The notes below the pieces were generated by a model, which saw only the letters and a list, made by a program, of their open reading frames with translations, had not been told where the DNA came from and made no database searches. This document shows positions 37,610 to 46,180 of a stretch of 64,000 nt of DNA, in pieces. Every line of letters starts with the position of its first letter. Positions within the stretch are counted from its first letter, which is position 1. The stretch is from the NCBI RefSeq assembly GCF_000368865.1, contig NZ_KB849730.1, forward strand, positions 144,544-208,543, read 5' to 3'. The stretch is from Acinetobacter bouvetii DSM 14964 = CIP 107468. GTDB taxonomy: Bacteria; Pseudomonadota; Gammaproteobacteria; Pseudomonadales; Moraxellaceae. The position numbers and the translations under genes are program-made.

Positions 37610-37909
37610 ATGAGATCACCTTTAATTCACGCTTTATGCCTAAGCTTAGGACTGACATTAGCCGTTCAGGCTGGACATGCCGCTGCCATCAGCAAAACGG
37701 CAAACAGCAAAGCGCCCATTCCGGCTGAAAAAAAATCGCCTATTGAAAAAGCGCTGAATCAGCAGAAAGCAGAAGGCAAACAGCAGTCCGATGACAATTT
37801 AAAAGTTTTAACTGCGCTTAAATCAGCGCCGACACAAAATTTCTTTGCTTCTCAAAACCAAAGCTTTACCCGCTTTGTACAGTCGCTGTTCCTGCAAAAC
37901 AACTCTTGA
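37610..37909 (+). CDS. Small exported protein of unknown function
   Basis: 99 residues. A clear signal peptide (MRSPLIHALCLSLGLTLAVQAGHAAA), then a Lys/Gln/Ser-rich, probably disordered stretch, and a hydrophobic-aromatic C-terminus (NFFASQNQSFTRFVQSLFLQN). The ribosome-binding site is strong (GGGGGAAG). No domain was recognised. The mature protein is about 73 residues and probably periplasmic. It precedes gltX but a terminator separates them, so it is a single-gene unit. Confidence 0.68.
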   Translation: MRSPLIHALCLSLGLTLAVQAGHAAAISKTANSKAPIPAEKKSPIEKALNQQKAEGKQQSDDNLKVLTALKSAPTQNFFASQNQSFTRFVQSLFLQNNS

Positions 37910-37950
37910 TGAATTGACGGCTTCCCCCCAATTTGAAGCCTGAATATCAG

Positions 37951-37996
37951 CCTAATCACGGAATGTTGAATTTAACATTAAGTGATTAGGCTTTTT
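37951..37996 (+). terminator. Terminator before gltX
   Basis: CCTAATCAC (37951-37959) pairs with GTGATTAGG (37982-37990), with an inner AATGTT/AACATT stem, followed by CTTTTT. A -10-like TATAAT at 38000-38005 just after it probably belongs to gltX. Confidence 0.85.
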
Positions 37997-38038
37997 CGCT
38001 ATAATAGCCCTAATTTACATTCTGAATAATATCCAGTT

Positions 38039-39547
38039 ATGACAGTCCGCACCCGTATTGCACCTTCTCCTACCGGTTTTCCGCACGTAGGTACAGCTTA
38101 TATCGCCTTATTCAACCTGTGTTTTGCGAAACAGCATGGCGGCGAGTTTATTCTTCGCATTGAAGATACCGACCAGCTGCGCTCAACGCCAGAATCTGAA
38201 AAAATGATTTTGGATTCATTGCGCTGGTTAGGCTTAAACTGGTCTGAAGGTCCAGATATCGGCGGCCCGCATGCACCCTACCGTCAATCTGAGCGCATGG
38301 GCATTTATAAGCAATATGCATTGGAACTAGTTGAAAAGGGTCATGCCTTCTACTGTTTTGCAACAGCGGAAGAGTTAGACCAAATGCGTGCGGAACAGCA
38401 GGCGCGCGGTGAAACACCTCGCTACGATGGCCGCGGCTTATTGCTGTCAGAAGAAGAAGTTGCACGCCGCCTGGCTGCGGGTGAAGCGCATGTGATCCGC
38501 ATGAAAGTGCCGACTGAAGGCATTTGTCAATTTGATGACTTATTGCGCGGCGAAGTGGAGATTCCATGGGCGCAAGTGGATATGCAGATTCTGCTGAAAA
38601 CCGACGGCTTGCCAACTTATCATTTGGCAAACGTGGTCGATGACCATTTAATGGAAATTACGCATGTGATCCGCGGTGAAGAATGGATTCCCTCTGCGCC
38701 GAAACATCAGCTGCTGTACAAATACTTCGGCTGGGACATGCCTGTGCTCTGCCACATGCCGCTGCTCCGCAACCCAGACAAATCGAAGCTGTCTAAGCGC
38801 AAAAATCCAACATCAATCAACTACTACAAAGACATTGGCGTACTGCCAGAAGCCTTGCTGAACTATTTAGGCCGTATGGGCTGGTCTATGCCGGATGAAA
38901 GTGAAAAATTCACTTTGGCGGAAATGATTGAACATTTTGACATCAAGCGCGTATCACTCGGCGGTCCAATTTTTGATGTTGAAAAACTCAACTGGCTGAA
39001 TGGCCAATGGATTAAAGGCTTAACCCCTGCCGAACTGCTGAATACCCTGCTGGCTTGGAAATCTGACCGCCAAACGCTGGAAGAAATCGCTGCTGCGATT
39101 CAGCCACGTATCAACTTATTGTCTGAAGCTGTTAACTGGGCTGGATTCTATTTCAATCAGTTCCCTACGCTAAGCAAAGAACAGTTTGAAAGCAAGAAAC
39201 TGTCTGAAGAGCAAGTCCGTCAAAGCCTGCAGTTCGCGATTTGGCGCCTTGAAAGCCTGTTTACGTGGAATAATGATACGGTAAGCCAAACTTTAATGGA
39301 CTTAGCAAGTCAAATGGAGATTAAACTCCGTGACTTTATGCCAACATTCTTTATTGCTATTGCCGGTTCAACATCATCAACGCCAGTCATGCAGTCTATG
39401 GTCACCATTGGCCCTGACTTGACCTTTGCCCGCCTGCGCCATGCCCTTGAAATTGTCGGCGGTCCGAGCAAAAAAGAAGCAAAAGCATGGGAAAAACTCA
39501 ATGAAAGCTTAAAATTGCCGAAAAATGATGCAGTTGATGAATCTTAA
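38039..39547 (+). CDS. gltX: Glutamyl-tRNA synthetase
   Basis: 502 residues, class I aminoacyl-tRNA synthetase. The HIGH-like motif is H16-V-G-T in [20 protein letters not shown], the KMSKS-like motif is K250-L-S-K-R. The lack of a zinc-binding cysteine set is usual for many GltX proteins. It charges tRNA-Glu. The next genes are tRNA-Ala and tRNA-Glu, the latter its own substrate, 57 bases downstream on the same strand, so co-transcription with its substrate is possible. Standard -10 element at 38000-38005. Confidence 0.97.
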   Translation: MTVRTRIAPSPTGFPHVGTAYIALFNLCFAKQHGGEFILRIEDTDQLRSTPESEKMILDSLRWLGLNWSEGPDIGGPHAPYRQSERMGIYKQYALELVEKGHAFYCFATAEELDQMRAEQQARGETPRYDGRGLLLSEEEVARRLAAGEAHVIRMKVPTEGICQFDDLLRGEVEIPWAQVDMQILLKTDGLPTYHLANVVDDHLMEITHVIRGEEWIPSAPKHQLLYKYFGWDMPVLCHMPLLRNPDKSKLSKRKNPTSINYYKDIGVLPEALLNYLGRMGWSMPDESEKFTLAEMIEHFDIKRVSLGGPIFDVEKLNWLNGQWIKGLTPAELLNTLLAWKSDRQTLEEIAAAIQPRINLLSEAVNWAGFYFNQFPTLSKEQFESKKLSEEQVRQSLQFAIWRLESLFTWNNDTVSQTLMDLASQMEIKLRDFMPTFFIAIAGSTSSTPVMQSMVTIGPDLTFARLRHALEIVGGPSKKEAKAWEKLNESLKLPKNDAVDES

Positions 39548-39604
39548 TTGATTTTTTAGTTGACGCGTGAGTGTTATATCCATAATATAGCGCTCACACA
39601 GACT

Positions 39605-39680
39605 GGGGTCATAGCTCAGTTGGTAGAGCGCTACAATGGCATTGTAGAGGTCAGGAGTTCGATCCTCCTTGACTCCACCA
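39605..39680 (+). tRNA. tRNA-Ala (anticodon GGC)
   Basis: 76 bases with encoded CCA. Acceptor GGGGTCA/TGACTCC, D-arm GCTC-AGTTGGTA-GAGC, anticodon stem CTACA/TGTAG with loop ATGGCAT giving GGC, T-arm with GTTCGATC. Reads GCC and GCU codons. Confidence 0.96.
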
Positions 39681-39711
39681 AACAACCGTTTTACCTGTGT
39701 ACGCCTCACTT

Positions 39712-39787
39712 GTCCCTATCGTCTAGAGGCCTAGGACATCGCCCTTTCACGGCGGTAACCGGGGTTCGAATCCCCGTAGGGACGCCA
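39712..39787 (+). tRNA. tRNA-Glu (anticodon TTC)
   Basis: 76 bases with encoded CCA. Acceptor GTCCCTA/TAGGGAC, anticodon stem CCGCC-type (CGCC/GGCG) with loop CTTTCAC giving TTC, T-arm CCGGGGTTCGAATCCCCG. It follows tRNA-Ala by 31 bases and shares a terminator with it. Confidence 0.96.
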
Positions 39788-39811
39788 TATTCAAGATGGC
39801 GACATCTTAAT

Positions 39812-39843
39812 AAAAAACCCAAGCATTGCGACTTGGGTTTTTT
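39812..39843 (+). terminator. Terminator of the tRNA-Ala/tRNA-Glu unit
   Basis: AAAAAACCCAAG (39812-39823) and CTTGGGTTTTTT (39832-39843) form a 12-base-pair stem with the T-run built in. Confidence 0.9.
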
Positions 39844-39954
39844 ATTGCCTGCTGTTTAACAGCGCCCAGCCAGCCAAAGTGTTTTAATCAGGTGTTTTTG
39901 CATTCTTCGCCATTCTGATTAAAATAGACGATACATTAAAATTATGGAGTTGCA

Positions 39955-40296
39955 ATGCAATACCGCTGCCCAAAATGTCAGAGCCCTAAAATCATGCCTG
40001 TTGCACAAGCAGGCGAGCCAGCAGCGCGTCCTGTGGTGCCTAAAAGCTTAGTCTTTTTAATTCCGGCTATTTTTGTATTGCTGCTTCTGGTCATTATCAG
40101 CATTGCCATGTGGCTTTTTGGCGATGGCGCCGGCACCATTTTACAGGCAGCGACCGTTGCTGTATTTATTATCTGCGCGATTGCCGGTTTCTTATTTTAC
40201 CGCGATTTGCCTGATTTTAAAATTTCCATGCAGGCATTCATGCAGTCGCAAAAGAAATGGAAATGCCGCGAATGCAATCACGAATGGGAAAGCTGA
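39955..40296 (+). CDS. Zinc-ribbon membrane protein of unknown function
   Basis: 113 residues. An N-terminal CPKC (residues 5-8) and a C-terminal CREC (near residues 104-107) could pair into one split zinc ribbon, with two membrane helices between them (residues about 31-54 and 61-82). Both ends should therefore lie in the cytoplasm. The ending HEW resembles C-terminal ribbons of transcription and translation factors. No known function. It has its own ribosome-binding site (GGAG), and follows the tRNA terminator. Confidence 0.75.
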   Translation: MQYRCPKCQSPKIMPVAQAGEPAARPVVPKSLVFLIPAIFVLLLLVIISIAMWLFGDGAGTILQAATVAVFIICAIAGFLFYRDLPDFKISMQAFMQSQKKWKCRECNHEWES

Positions 40297-40327
40297 TCAC
40301 AGCTTCCCCTAAAAGCCGCATTACAGC

Positions 40328-41278
40328 TTAATGCTGATGCGGCTCTGCATGCTGCTGTTCATCATGCATTGCGGCTGGCTCGTCATACTGATGCCCATGC
40401 GCCGCACAGACATCATCTTCAATCTGCAGCGTTATTTCTGTAATGCCGTGTTCATGGCTCAACAGCTCCAAAGCGTCGCGGTATAATGCATTGCGGTCTG
40501 CACACGGCGCCAGCAAATGCACCGTCAAATGCACATTTTTAGAGGTAATGGCCCAGACTTTCAGCTGGTGGATGCTCTCCACTCCTTTTAAGCTCAATAA
40601 ATCCTTGCGAAGCTGTTCAATATCAATTTCTTCAGGCACGCCTTCCAGCAAAATATTGACGCTTTGCTTCAGCAAAATCCATGTCCGCGGCAGCACCCAA
40701 AAACCGATGAGCACCGCAATAACGCTATCCACCCACATCCAGCCGGTGAAATAAATCACTGCCGCGCCAATAATGACGCCAATTGAACCCAAAGCATCGC
40801 TCAGCACCTCCAAATACGCCCCTTTCACATTCAGGCTGTCTTTCGAGCTGGAAAACAAAATCCGCATGGATATTAAATTAATGGCCAGCCCGATCACCGC
40901 GACAATCATCATGCCCATGCTTTGAATTTCAGGCGGGTGGCTGAAACGCTGATAAGCTTCAAATAAGATGTAAATGGCAACCATAAACAGCATTGATGCA
41001 TTAAACAGCGCCGCTAAAATTTCAAAACGCTGATAGCCAAAAGTGCGCTTATTATCCGCAGGCAGCTTTCCGATCTTAATGGCCGCCAGTGCAATCGCCA
41101 GCGCGGCGGCATCGGTAAACATATGCGCCGCATCCGACAGCAGCGCCAAGCTTTGCGTCATAAAACCGGCAATCACTTCTATGACTAAAAAAATAGAAGT
41201 CAAAATAAGTGCAAAAGTTAACTTTTTGGCATTTCCTTCGGCAACGGCCGCATGTGAATGGTCATGATCATGGCTCAT
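40328..41278 (-). CDS. czcD: CzcD-type cation diffusion facilitator (Zn/Cd/Co efflux)
   Basis: 316 residues from the ATG at 41278. The N-terminus HDHDHSHAAVAEG and the C-terminus (HDEQQHAEPHQH) are His-rich metal-binding tails. Six membrane helices; TM2 metal site ISDAAHMFTD-like (LSDAAHMFTDAAALA) and TM5 site GAYLEVLSDALGS, both in CzcD form, where Glu replaces the first His of TM5. A cytoplasmic ferredoxin-like domain closes the protein. It exports Zn2+, Cd2+ or Co2+ by proton antiport. Transcribed alone. Confidence 0.93.
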   Translation of the reverse strand: MSHDHDHSHAAVAEGNAKKLTFALILTSIFLVIEVIAGFMTQSLALLSDAAHMFTDAAALAIALAAIKIGKLPADNKRTFGYQRFEILAALFNASMLFMVAIYILFEAYQRFSHPPEIQSMGMMIVAVIGLAINLISMRILFSSSKDSLNVKGAYLEVLSDALGSIGVIIGAAVIYFTGWMWVDSVIAVLIGFWVLPRTWILLKQSVNILLEGVPEEIDIEQLRKDLLSLKGVESIHQLKVWAITSKNVHLTVHLLAPCADRNALYRDALELLSHEHGITEITLQIEDDVCAAHGHQYDEPAAMHDEQQHAEPHQH

Positions 41279-41851
41279 TATTGTCAACTTTATTCGCAGA
41301 TAATTAACTATAAGATTAACAAGAGCTGAATAAGTAATAACATTACACTCAGGCAACTATTTGCAGGATTTATACAAATTCAATTTTTAATGAAGCCGTC
41401 AATTCGAATTTTAATTTCGCCGAATCTCAGATAAAAAATTGACTTAAATAAGAGCAAGAGCGGAACCCGCAGTTGAGTTAGCGCGTAAGGCACACAACTC
41501 AGGCCCTCATATTCGACGGCGCCCCAATGATGGAAACACCGGATTCAGCAGGTTTGGGGTTAATTACAAAACAAGAACATACAGTATTTTTAAAAATTAA
41601 CTGATATCTAAATGAGTTCAAACTGTTAAGTTTTTGAAGAAATACCCGTGATGGCAACTAAGCATCAGAATTTACAGAATATTAAGTGATAAAAAAAACT
41701 GCGCAGTCACTTACTTAGTCTATTTATTCATGTTAAATTTCAACCAGTACAGTTATAAATTTCAACAAAAAGTAACGTGATATATAACTTTACGCATTAT
41801 AAATTAAACAACAGCTAGCCAGAAAATGTAACATTTATAAAGGAGTTCAGC
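41279..41851. other. Long intergenic region with a GC-richer block of unknown origin
   Basis: 573 bases. Most is AT-rich, but 41455-41570 is clearly richer in G and C and includes TGAGTT...AACTCA inverted arms around 41474-41501. On the minus strand a short frame ends in PAESGVSIIGAPSNMRA without a proper start. No gene family was recognised; it may be an RNA gene, a decayed element or a fragment left by rearrangement. AAAGGAG at about 41840 belongs to the next gene. Confidence 0.4.
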
Positions 41852-42265
41852 ATGATCAAATACGTTATAAAAATGATCAGTTCTGCTTTGTTACACTCTT
41901 CAAATGAAGAAATGCAAGGAATGCATTCACTGATTTTGGAAGCCAACAAGAATTATGTTCAAGGTGAGTATTTTGAACATCTCGCCATTCAACACCATCA
42001 AGAATTTTTATTGCATCATGCCGACAGTCAAACTGACCCCTCTAACATTGACTGCCGCAATGCAATTTGGAGTTTTTTAAATGCCGCCTTAAGAGGGCAT
42101 AAAGAAGCTCAATATAAATTAGGAATTTGCTATCTCAATGGAGAATTAGGCTTAGAACGGAATTTCAGTCTTGCCGAATTATGGCTGAAAAAAGCAGCCG
42201 ATCAAGGATACGCCCCTGCGAATAATGCGCTTATCCATGCATACGAAAAAATCGTATTCAGCTGA
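41852..42265 (+). CDS. Sel1-repeat protein
   Basis: 137 residues with a strong AAAGGAG site. Residues about 66-135 hold one and a half to two Sel1-type repeats: FLNAALRGHKEAQYKLGICYLNGE and LAELWLKKAADQGYAPANNALIHAYEK. There is no clear signal peptide, although the N-terminus has a weakly hydrophobic segment (MIKYVIKMISSALL). Sel1 repeats form helical solenoids that bind proteins; the partner is unknown. It is convergent with ettA across a shared terminator and sits behind a 570-base intergenic region. Confidence 0.78.
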   Translation: MIKYVIKMISSALLHSSNEEMQGMHSLILEANKNYVQGEYFEHLAIQHHQEFLLHHADSQTDPSNIDCRNAIWSFLNAALRGHKEAQYKLGICYLNGELGLERNFSLAELWLKKAADQGYAPANNALIHAYEKIVFS

Positions 42266-42274
42266 ATCCTGCGC

Positions 42275-42308
42275 AACAAAAAACCAGCCCGAAGGCTGGT
42301 TTTTTGTT
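42275..42308. terminator. Bidirectional terminator between the Sel1 gene and ettA
   Basis: AACAAAAAACCAGCC and GGCTGGTTTTTTGTT are perfect inverted arms around a four-base loop, with T-runs on both strands. Confidence 0.92.
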
Positions 42309-42323
42309 GAATTAACGGAAGGA

Positions 42324-43985
42324 TTAACCGCCAATTTTCTTGTATTTGGTCCGTTTTTGAACCGCAGCATCACCTAAACGCGCTAAACGATAGGCTTCAT
42401 ACTCAGCATAGTTGCCTTCGTAGAATTCAGGCTGTTCGTTCTCAAACGACAAGATGTGCGTTGCAATACGGTCAAGGAACCAACGGTCATGCGACACCAC
42501 CATTACCGTACCTGGGAATACAAGAATTGCATCCTCAAGCGCACGCAAGGTTTCGATATCCAAGTCGTTCGATGGCTCATCCAGCAAGATCACGTTTGCG
42601 CCCATTTGCAGGATTTTCGCCAGCTGCAAACGGTTACGCTCACCGCCTGACAACTCGCCTACACGCTTCTGCTGGTCTTGACCTTTAAAGTTAAAGCGGC
42701 CGATATAAGCACGCGATGCAATTTCATAATCGCCAATTCTTAAGATATCCAAACCGCCAGAAACTTCTTCCCAAACAGTTTTGTTGTTATCTAAGGTGTC
42801 ACGAATCTGACCCACATACGCTACTTTAACCGATTCACCCAACGTCACCGTACCTGTGTCTGGCTGTTGTTCACCAGTCATCATACGGAACAGTGTGGTT
42901 TTACCCGCACCGTTTGGACCCACGATACCCACAATTGCTGTAGGCGGTACGGTAAAGCTCAGGTTTTCGTACAGTACGCGGCCATCAAATGATTTGCTGA
43001 TGCCTTCAACTTCTACGACTTTATTGCCTAGACGTGGGCCAGGTGGAATATAGATTTCAGAAGTTTCGTTACGCTGTTGGAATTCGCGTGAGTTAAGCTC
43101 TTCAAAACGCTCCATACGCGCTTTGTTTTTCTTTTGCTGACCTTTGGCATTTGAACGAACCCATTCAAGTTCTTTCTTCAATGCTTTAGCAAAAGACTCT
43201 TCTTGCTTGTTCTCTTGTTCTAGACGCGCATTCTTCTGCTCTAACCAAGAAGAATAGTTGCCTTGATATGGAATACCCATACCGCGGTCAAGCTCAAGAA
43301 TCCATTCTGCTACGTTATCCAAGAAATAACGGTCGTGCGTAATCGCCACAATCGTGCCGGCAAAGTCTTTCAAGAAACGCTCTAACCAAGACACAGATTC
43401 TGCATCCAAGTGGTTCGTCGGTTCGTCTAGAAGCAACATGTCTGGCTTAGATAAAAGCAAACGGCACAATGCAACACGGCGGCGTTCACCACCTGAAAGT
43501 AGTGTGACATCCGCATCCCAAGCTGGCAGGTTCAAGGCAGCTGCAGCTTGATCCATTTGGTTGCTCAGATTATGCGCATCCCATGAATGGATAATCGCTT
43601 CAAGTTTTTCCTGCTCTTTTGCCAGTGCATCAAAGTCTGCATCTTCTGCTGCATATTCAGCAAATACTTCGTCCAAACGCGCCAAAGCATCCAATGGTTC
43701 ACGCAAACCATCTTCTACGTTGCCACGGACATCTTTATTTGGATCCAGCGGCGGCTCTTGCTCTAGGTAACCGATTTTGATACCCGGCTGCGCACGCGCT
43801 TCACCAGAGAAATCTTTGTCTACGCCCGCCATAATACGAAGCAAGGTCGATTTACCTGCACCGTTTAAACCAAGTACACCAATTTTTGCACCCGGGAAAA
43901 ATGACAAAGAGATGTCTTTTAAGATTTCGCGCTTCGGCGGAACCATCTTAGACACTCGGTTCATCGTATAAATATATTGGGCCAC
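42324..43985 (-). CDS. ettA: Energy-dependent translational throttle protein EttA
   Basis: 553 residues, ABC-F family. Two ATPase domains: GLNGAGKSTLLR (residues about 39-50) with LSGGERRRVALCR and DEPTNHLD, and GPNGAGKTTLFR with LSGGERNRLQLAK and DEPSNDLD. The EttA-type arm (about residues 95-140) and the linker with KKNKARMERFEELNSREFQQRNE lie between. No membrane segments. EttA binds the ribosomal E site and slows early elongation when ATP is low. It is divergent from metY. Confidence 0.95.
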   Translation of the reverse strand: MAQYIYTMNRVSKMVPPKREILKDISLSFFPGAKIGVLGLNGAGKSTLLRIMAGVDKDFSGEARAQPGIKIGYLEQEPPLDPNKDVRGNVEDGLREPLDALARLDEVFAEYAAEDADFDALAKEQEKLEAIIHSWDAHNLSNQMDQAAAALNLPAWDADVTLLSGGERRRVALCRLLLSKPDMLLLDEPTNHLDAESVSWLERFLKDFAGTIVAITHDRYFLDNVAEWILELDRGMGIPYQGNYSSWLEQKNARLEQENKQEESFAKALKKELEWVRSNAKGQQKKNKARMERFEELNSREFQQRNETSEIYIPPGPRLGNKVVEVEGISKSFDGRVLYENLSFTVPPTAIVGIVGPNGAGKTTLFRMMTGEQQPDTGTVTLGESVKVAYVGQIRDTLDNNKTVWEEVSGGLDILRIGDYEIASRAYIGRFNFKGQDQQKRVGELSGGERNRLQLAKILQMGANVILLDEPSNDLDIETLRALEDAILVFPGTVMVVSHDRWFLDRIATHILSFENEQPEFYEGNYAEYEAYRLARLGDAAVQKRTKYKKIGG

Positions 43986-44316
43986 GCAGGACTCCTCAAT
44001 AGAAAACCAGATTGGGGGACAGCAAAAAGCGCCCCCTGCTCAAATGAGCGAAAAAATAATCGGCACATTATACGATAAAAGCGCTGAAAACATAAGAAAT
44101 GCCGAACAACTTCCATAGTTTGTTACAACTAAAGGTGTGTTTATTTTTTAAACGCGCTATTGCACACTTAAATCCATTGGATTTAATGCATTTTAAAATC
44201 ACATATATGAATAAAACAGATTTTCTTTCCTATAATGTTCACTTTTACTCATATTCAAAAATGATAGACTGATTAAATAACCGACTTAATAAATAACCCA
44301 CTTAGATGACGCAATC
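43986..44316. other. Divergent intergenic region between ettA and metY
   Basis: 331 AT-rich bases. TATAAT at 44231-44236 is a plausible -10 element for metY; its -35 is poor. No SAM riboswitch or other leader motif was recognised. Confidence 0.45.
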
Positions 44317-45594
44317 ATGACTTATAAAGATGAAACTTTAGCAATTCACGCAGGATACAGCCCAGAAGCCACCACTAAAGCTGTAGCCGTGCCCATTTAT
44401 CAAACCACGTCTTATGCCTTTGACGATACTCAGCATGGCGCTGATTTATTTGATTTAAAAGTTCAGGGAAATATTTACACCCGCATCATGAACCCGACCA
44501 CTGCGGTGCTGGAACAGCGTTTGGCCGCGCTCGAAGGCGGAATTGGGGCACTTGCTTTAGCTTCGGGCATGGCGGCCATTACTTATGCCATCCAAACCAT
44601 TACCGAAGCAGGCGACAACATTGCATCAGTATCCACCTTGTATGGCGGCAGCTATAACCTGTTTGCCCATACCCTGCCGAAACAAGGCATTGAAGTCCGC
44701 TTCTTTGATTATCAAGACCCTGAAGCCCTGCGCGGTTTAATTGATGAAAAAACCAAGCTGGTCTTTGTTGAATCGATTGGCAACCCATTGGGCAACATCA
44801 TTGACCTCGAAGCGATTGCCAAAATCGCGCATGAATATGGCGTGCCTGTGGTGGTCGATAATACCGTCGCCACCCCTGCGCTGCTGAAGCCCTTTGAATA
44901 CGGGGCTGATATTGTGGTGCATTCACTGACCAAATATATTGGCGGGCATGGCAACTCGATTGGCGGCGCCATTGTCGACAGCGGCAAATTCCCTTGGGGC
45001 AAATATCCTGAGCGCTTTAAAGTGCTGAATACGCCAGACCCAAGCTATCACGGCGTGAACTATGTCGAAGCTCTAGGCGAAGCAGCTTATATCGCGCGTG
45101 CCCGCGTGGTGCCATTACGCAATACCGGCGCGGCCATTAGCCCTTTAAGCGTGTTTTTGATTCTGCAAGGCTTAGAAACCCTGAACCTGCGTATGGAGCG
45201 TCATACTGAAAATGCACAGAAAGTCGCGGAATATTTACAAGCCCATCCCAAAGTGAAATGGGTCAACTATGCCGGGCTGAAAGATCACCCGCAGCATGGC
45301 TTGGCGCAAAAGTACGTTAAAGGGAAGCCTTCCGCGATTTTATCCTTTGGGGTAGAAGATGGCCGTGAAGGCGGCACCCGCTTTATTGATGCTCTGCAAC
45401 TCTTCACCCGTCTGGTCAATATTGGCGATGCCAAAAGCCTAGCCTGCCACCCTGCCACCACCACACACCGCCAGCTGAATGAAGCGGAATTAAAGTCTGC
45501 TGGAGTAAGCATTGATATGGTGCGCCTGTCGGTAGGCATTGAACATATTGACGATTTAATTGCAGACCTAGAGCAGGCCTTGTCCAAAGTTTAA
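44317..45594 (+). CDS. metY: O-acetylhomoserine sulfhydrylase
   Basis: 425 residues, Cys/Met metabolism PLP-dependent family. The PLP lysine is K206 in HSLTKYIGGHGNSIGG; ASGMAAI, TLYGGSYNLF and VDNTVATP also fit. The length and insertion pattern favour the O-acetylhomoserine (MetY) branch over MetB or MetC (about 390 residues). It makes homocysteine directly from O-acetylhomoserine and sulfide. MetZ (O-succinylhomoserine) is the main alternative, but the length argues for MetY. Monocistronic with its own terminator. Confidence 0.9.
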   Translation: MTYKDETLAIHAGYSPEATTKAVAVPIYQTTSYAFDDTQHGADLFDLKVQGNIYTRIMNPTTAVLEQRLAALEGGIGALALASGMAAITYAIQTITEAGDNIASVSTLYGGSYNLFAHTLPKQGIEVRFFDYQDPEALRGLIDEKTKLVFVESIGNPLGNIIDLEAIAKIAHEYGVPVVVDNTVATPALLKPFEYGADIVVHSLTKYIGGHGNSIGGAIVDSGKFPWGKYPERFKVLNTPDPSYHGVNYVEALGEAAYIARARVVPLRNTGAAISPLSVFLILQGLETLNLRMERHTENAQKVAEYLQAHPKVKWVNYAGLKDHPQHGLAQKYVKGKPSAILSFGVEDGREGGTRFIDALQLFTRLVNIGDAKSLACHPATTTHRQLNEAELKSAGVSIDMVRLSVGIEHIDDLIADLEQALSKV

Positions 45595-45605
45595 TCCCCG
45601 AAAGG

Positions 45606-45640
45606 GCCGCACCCTTAATCTTAAAAGTGCGGCTCTTTTT
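45606..45640 (+). terminator. metY terminator
   Basis: GCCGCAC (45606-45612) pairs with GTGCGGC (45627-45633), followed by TCTTTTT. Confidence 0.87.
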
Positions 45641-46180
45641 ATGCAGAGTTTAAAAAAAAGCAGCCTGCATTCATCCCCCGCCGCCAGTACTTTAGATGCT
45701 GCAAAATACACACTCAGTTTTGTCAGTTCCTGTCCTGCATCATGACGGAAGAGACGAACGGGTTATGAAAGGACACCGTATCGGGTTTAAAAGCGCGCAT
45801 GATTTTCAATAAACGCCCACTCAATGACTTTTACTCAAAATCAAAAAACAGTGGCAAAATTGAATAAAAAGGCATTTTTCAGAGTTATTTCAGCACGCCT
45901 TTCTTGCTGAAAATCATTTAAAAAATCATCGGCATAACGAATTCTAAAAAAGGCTTTTCTTTCCTTTTTTTATGTGGTAAAAATCCACTAACAGTGCAGA
46001 TAAAAATAGAGTTTTTACTCTAAATTTATTTTTAAATTCAATAAGTTAATTTATAGCTTTTCAAGTTAAATACGCTATCATAGCCGCATGGAATACTGCT
46101 GACTTCATAAAGAAGCAAGTGCAGTCAGGCAATAAAAACAAATGCACTGAATCACATTTATTCAAATAAGGGAACTAAGC
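45641..46180. other. Long intergenic region upstream of acr1
   Basis: 540 bases, increasingly AT-rich toward acr1. It must hold the acr1 promoter, perhaps near TATCAT at about 46076. The first part (45650-45830) has near-genomic base composition but no open frame with family features. No repeat or RNA gene recognised. Confidence 0.4.

Noticed and set aside
38148..38630. Minus-strand 160-codon frame inside gltX
   Set aside because: Shadow of gltX; composition typical of antisense frames.
39560..39859. Open frame spanning tRNA-Ala and tRNA-Glu
   Set aside because: It runs through two complete tRNA genes and a terminator, a common false protein call.
40780..40850. Glu instead of His in the TM5 metal site of the CDF protein
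   Set aside because: The same E-x3-D form is normal in the CzcD subgroup, so it is not a lost residue.
41455..41570. A tRNA gene in the GC-rich block
   Set aside because: The T-arm-like GGGTTC and one stem are present but no complete cloverleaf with a valid acceptor stem can be drawn.
42324..43985. DEPSNDLD as a damaged second ATPase site in ettA
   Set aside because: Ser for Thr is conservative, all catalytic residues around it are present, and the protein is full length.
44200..44316. SAM or other methionine riboswitch upstream of metY
   Set aside because: The leader is short and AT-rich and shows no known riboswitch core.
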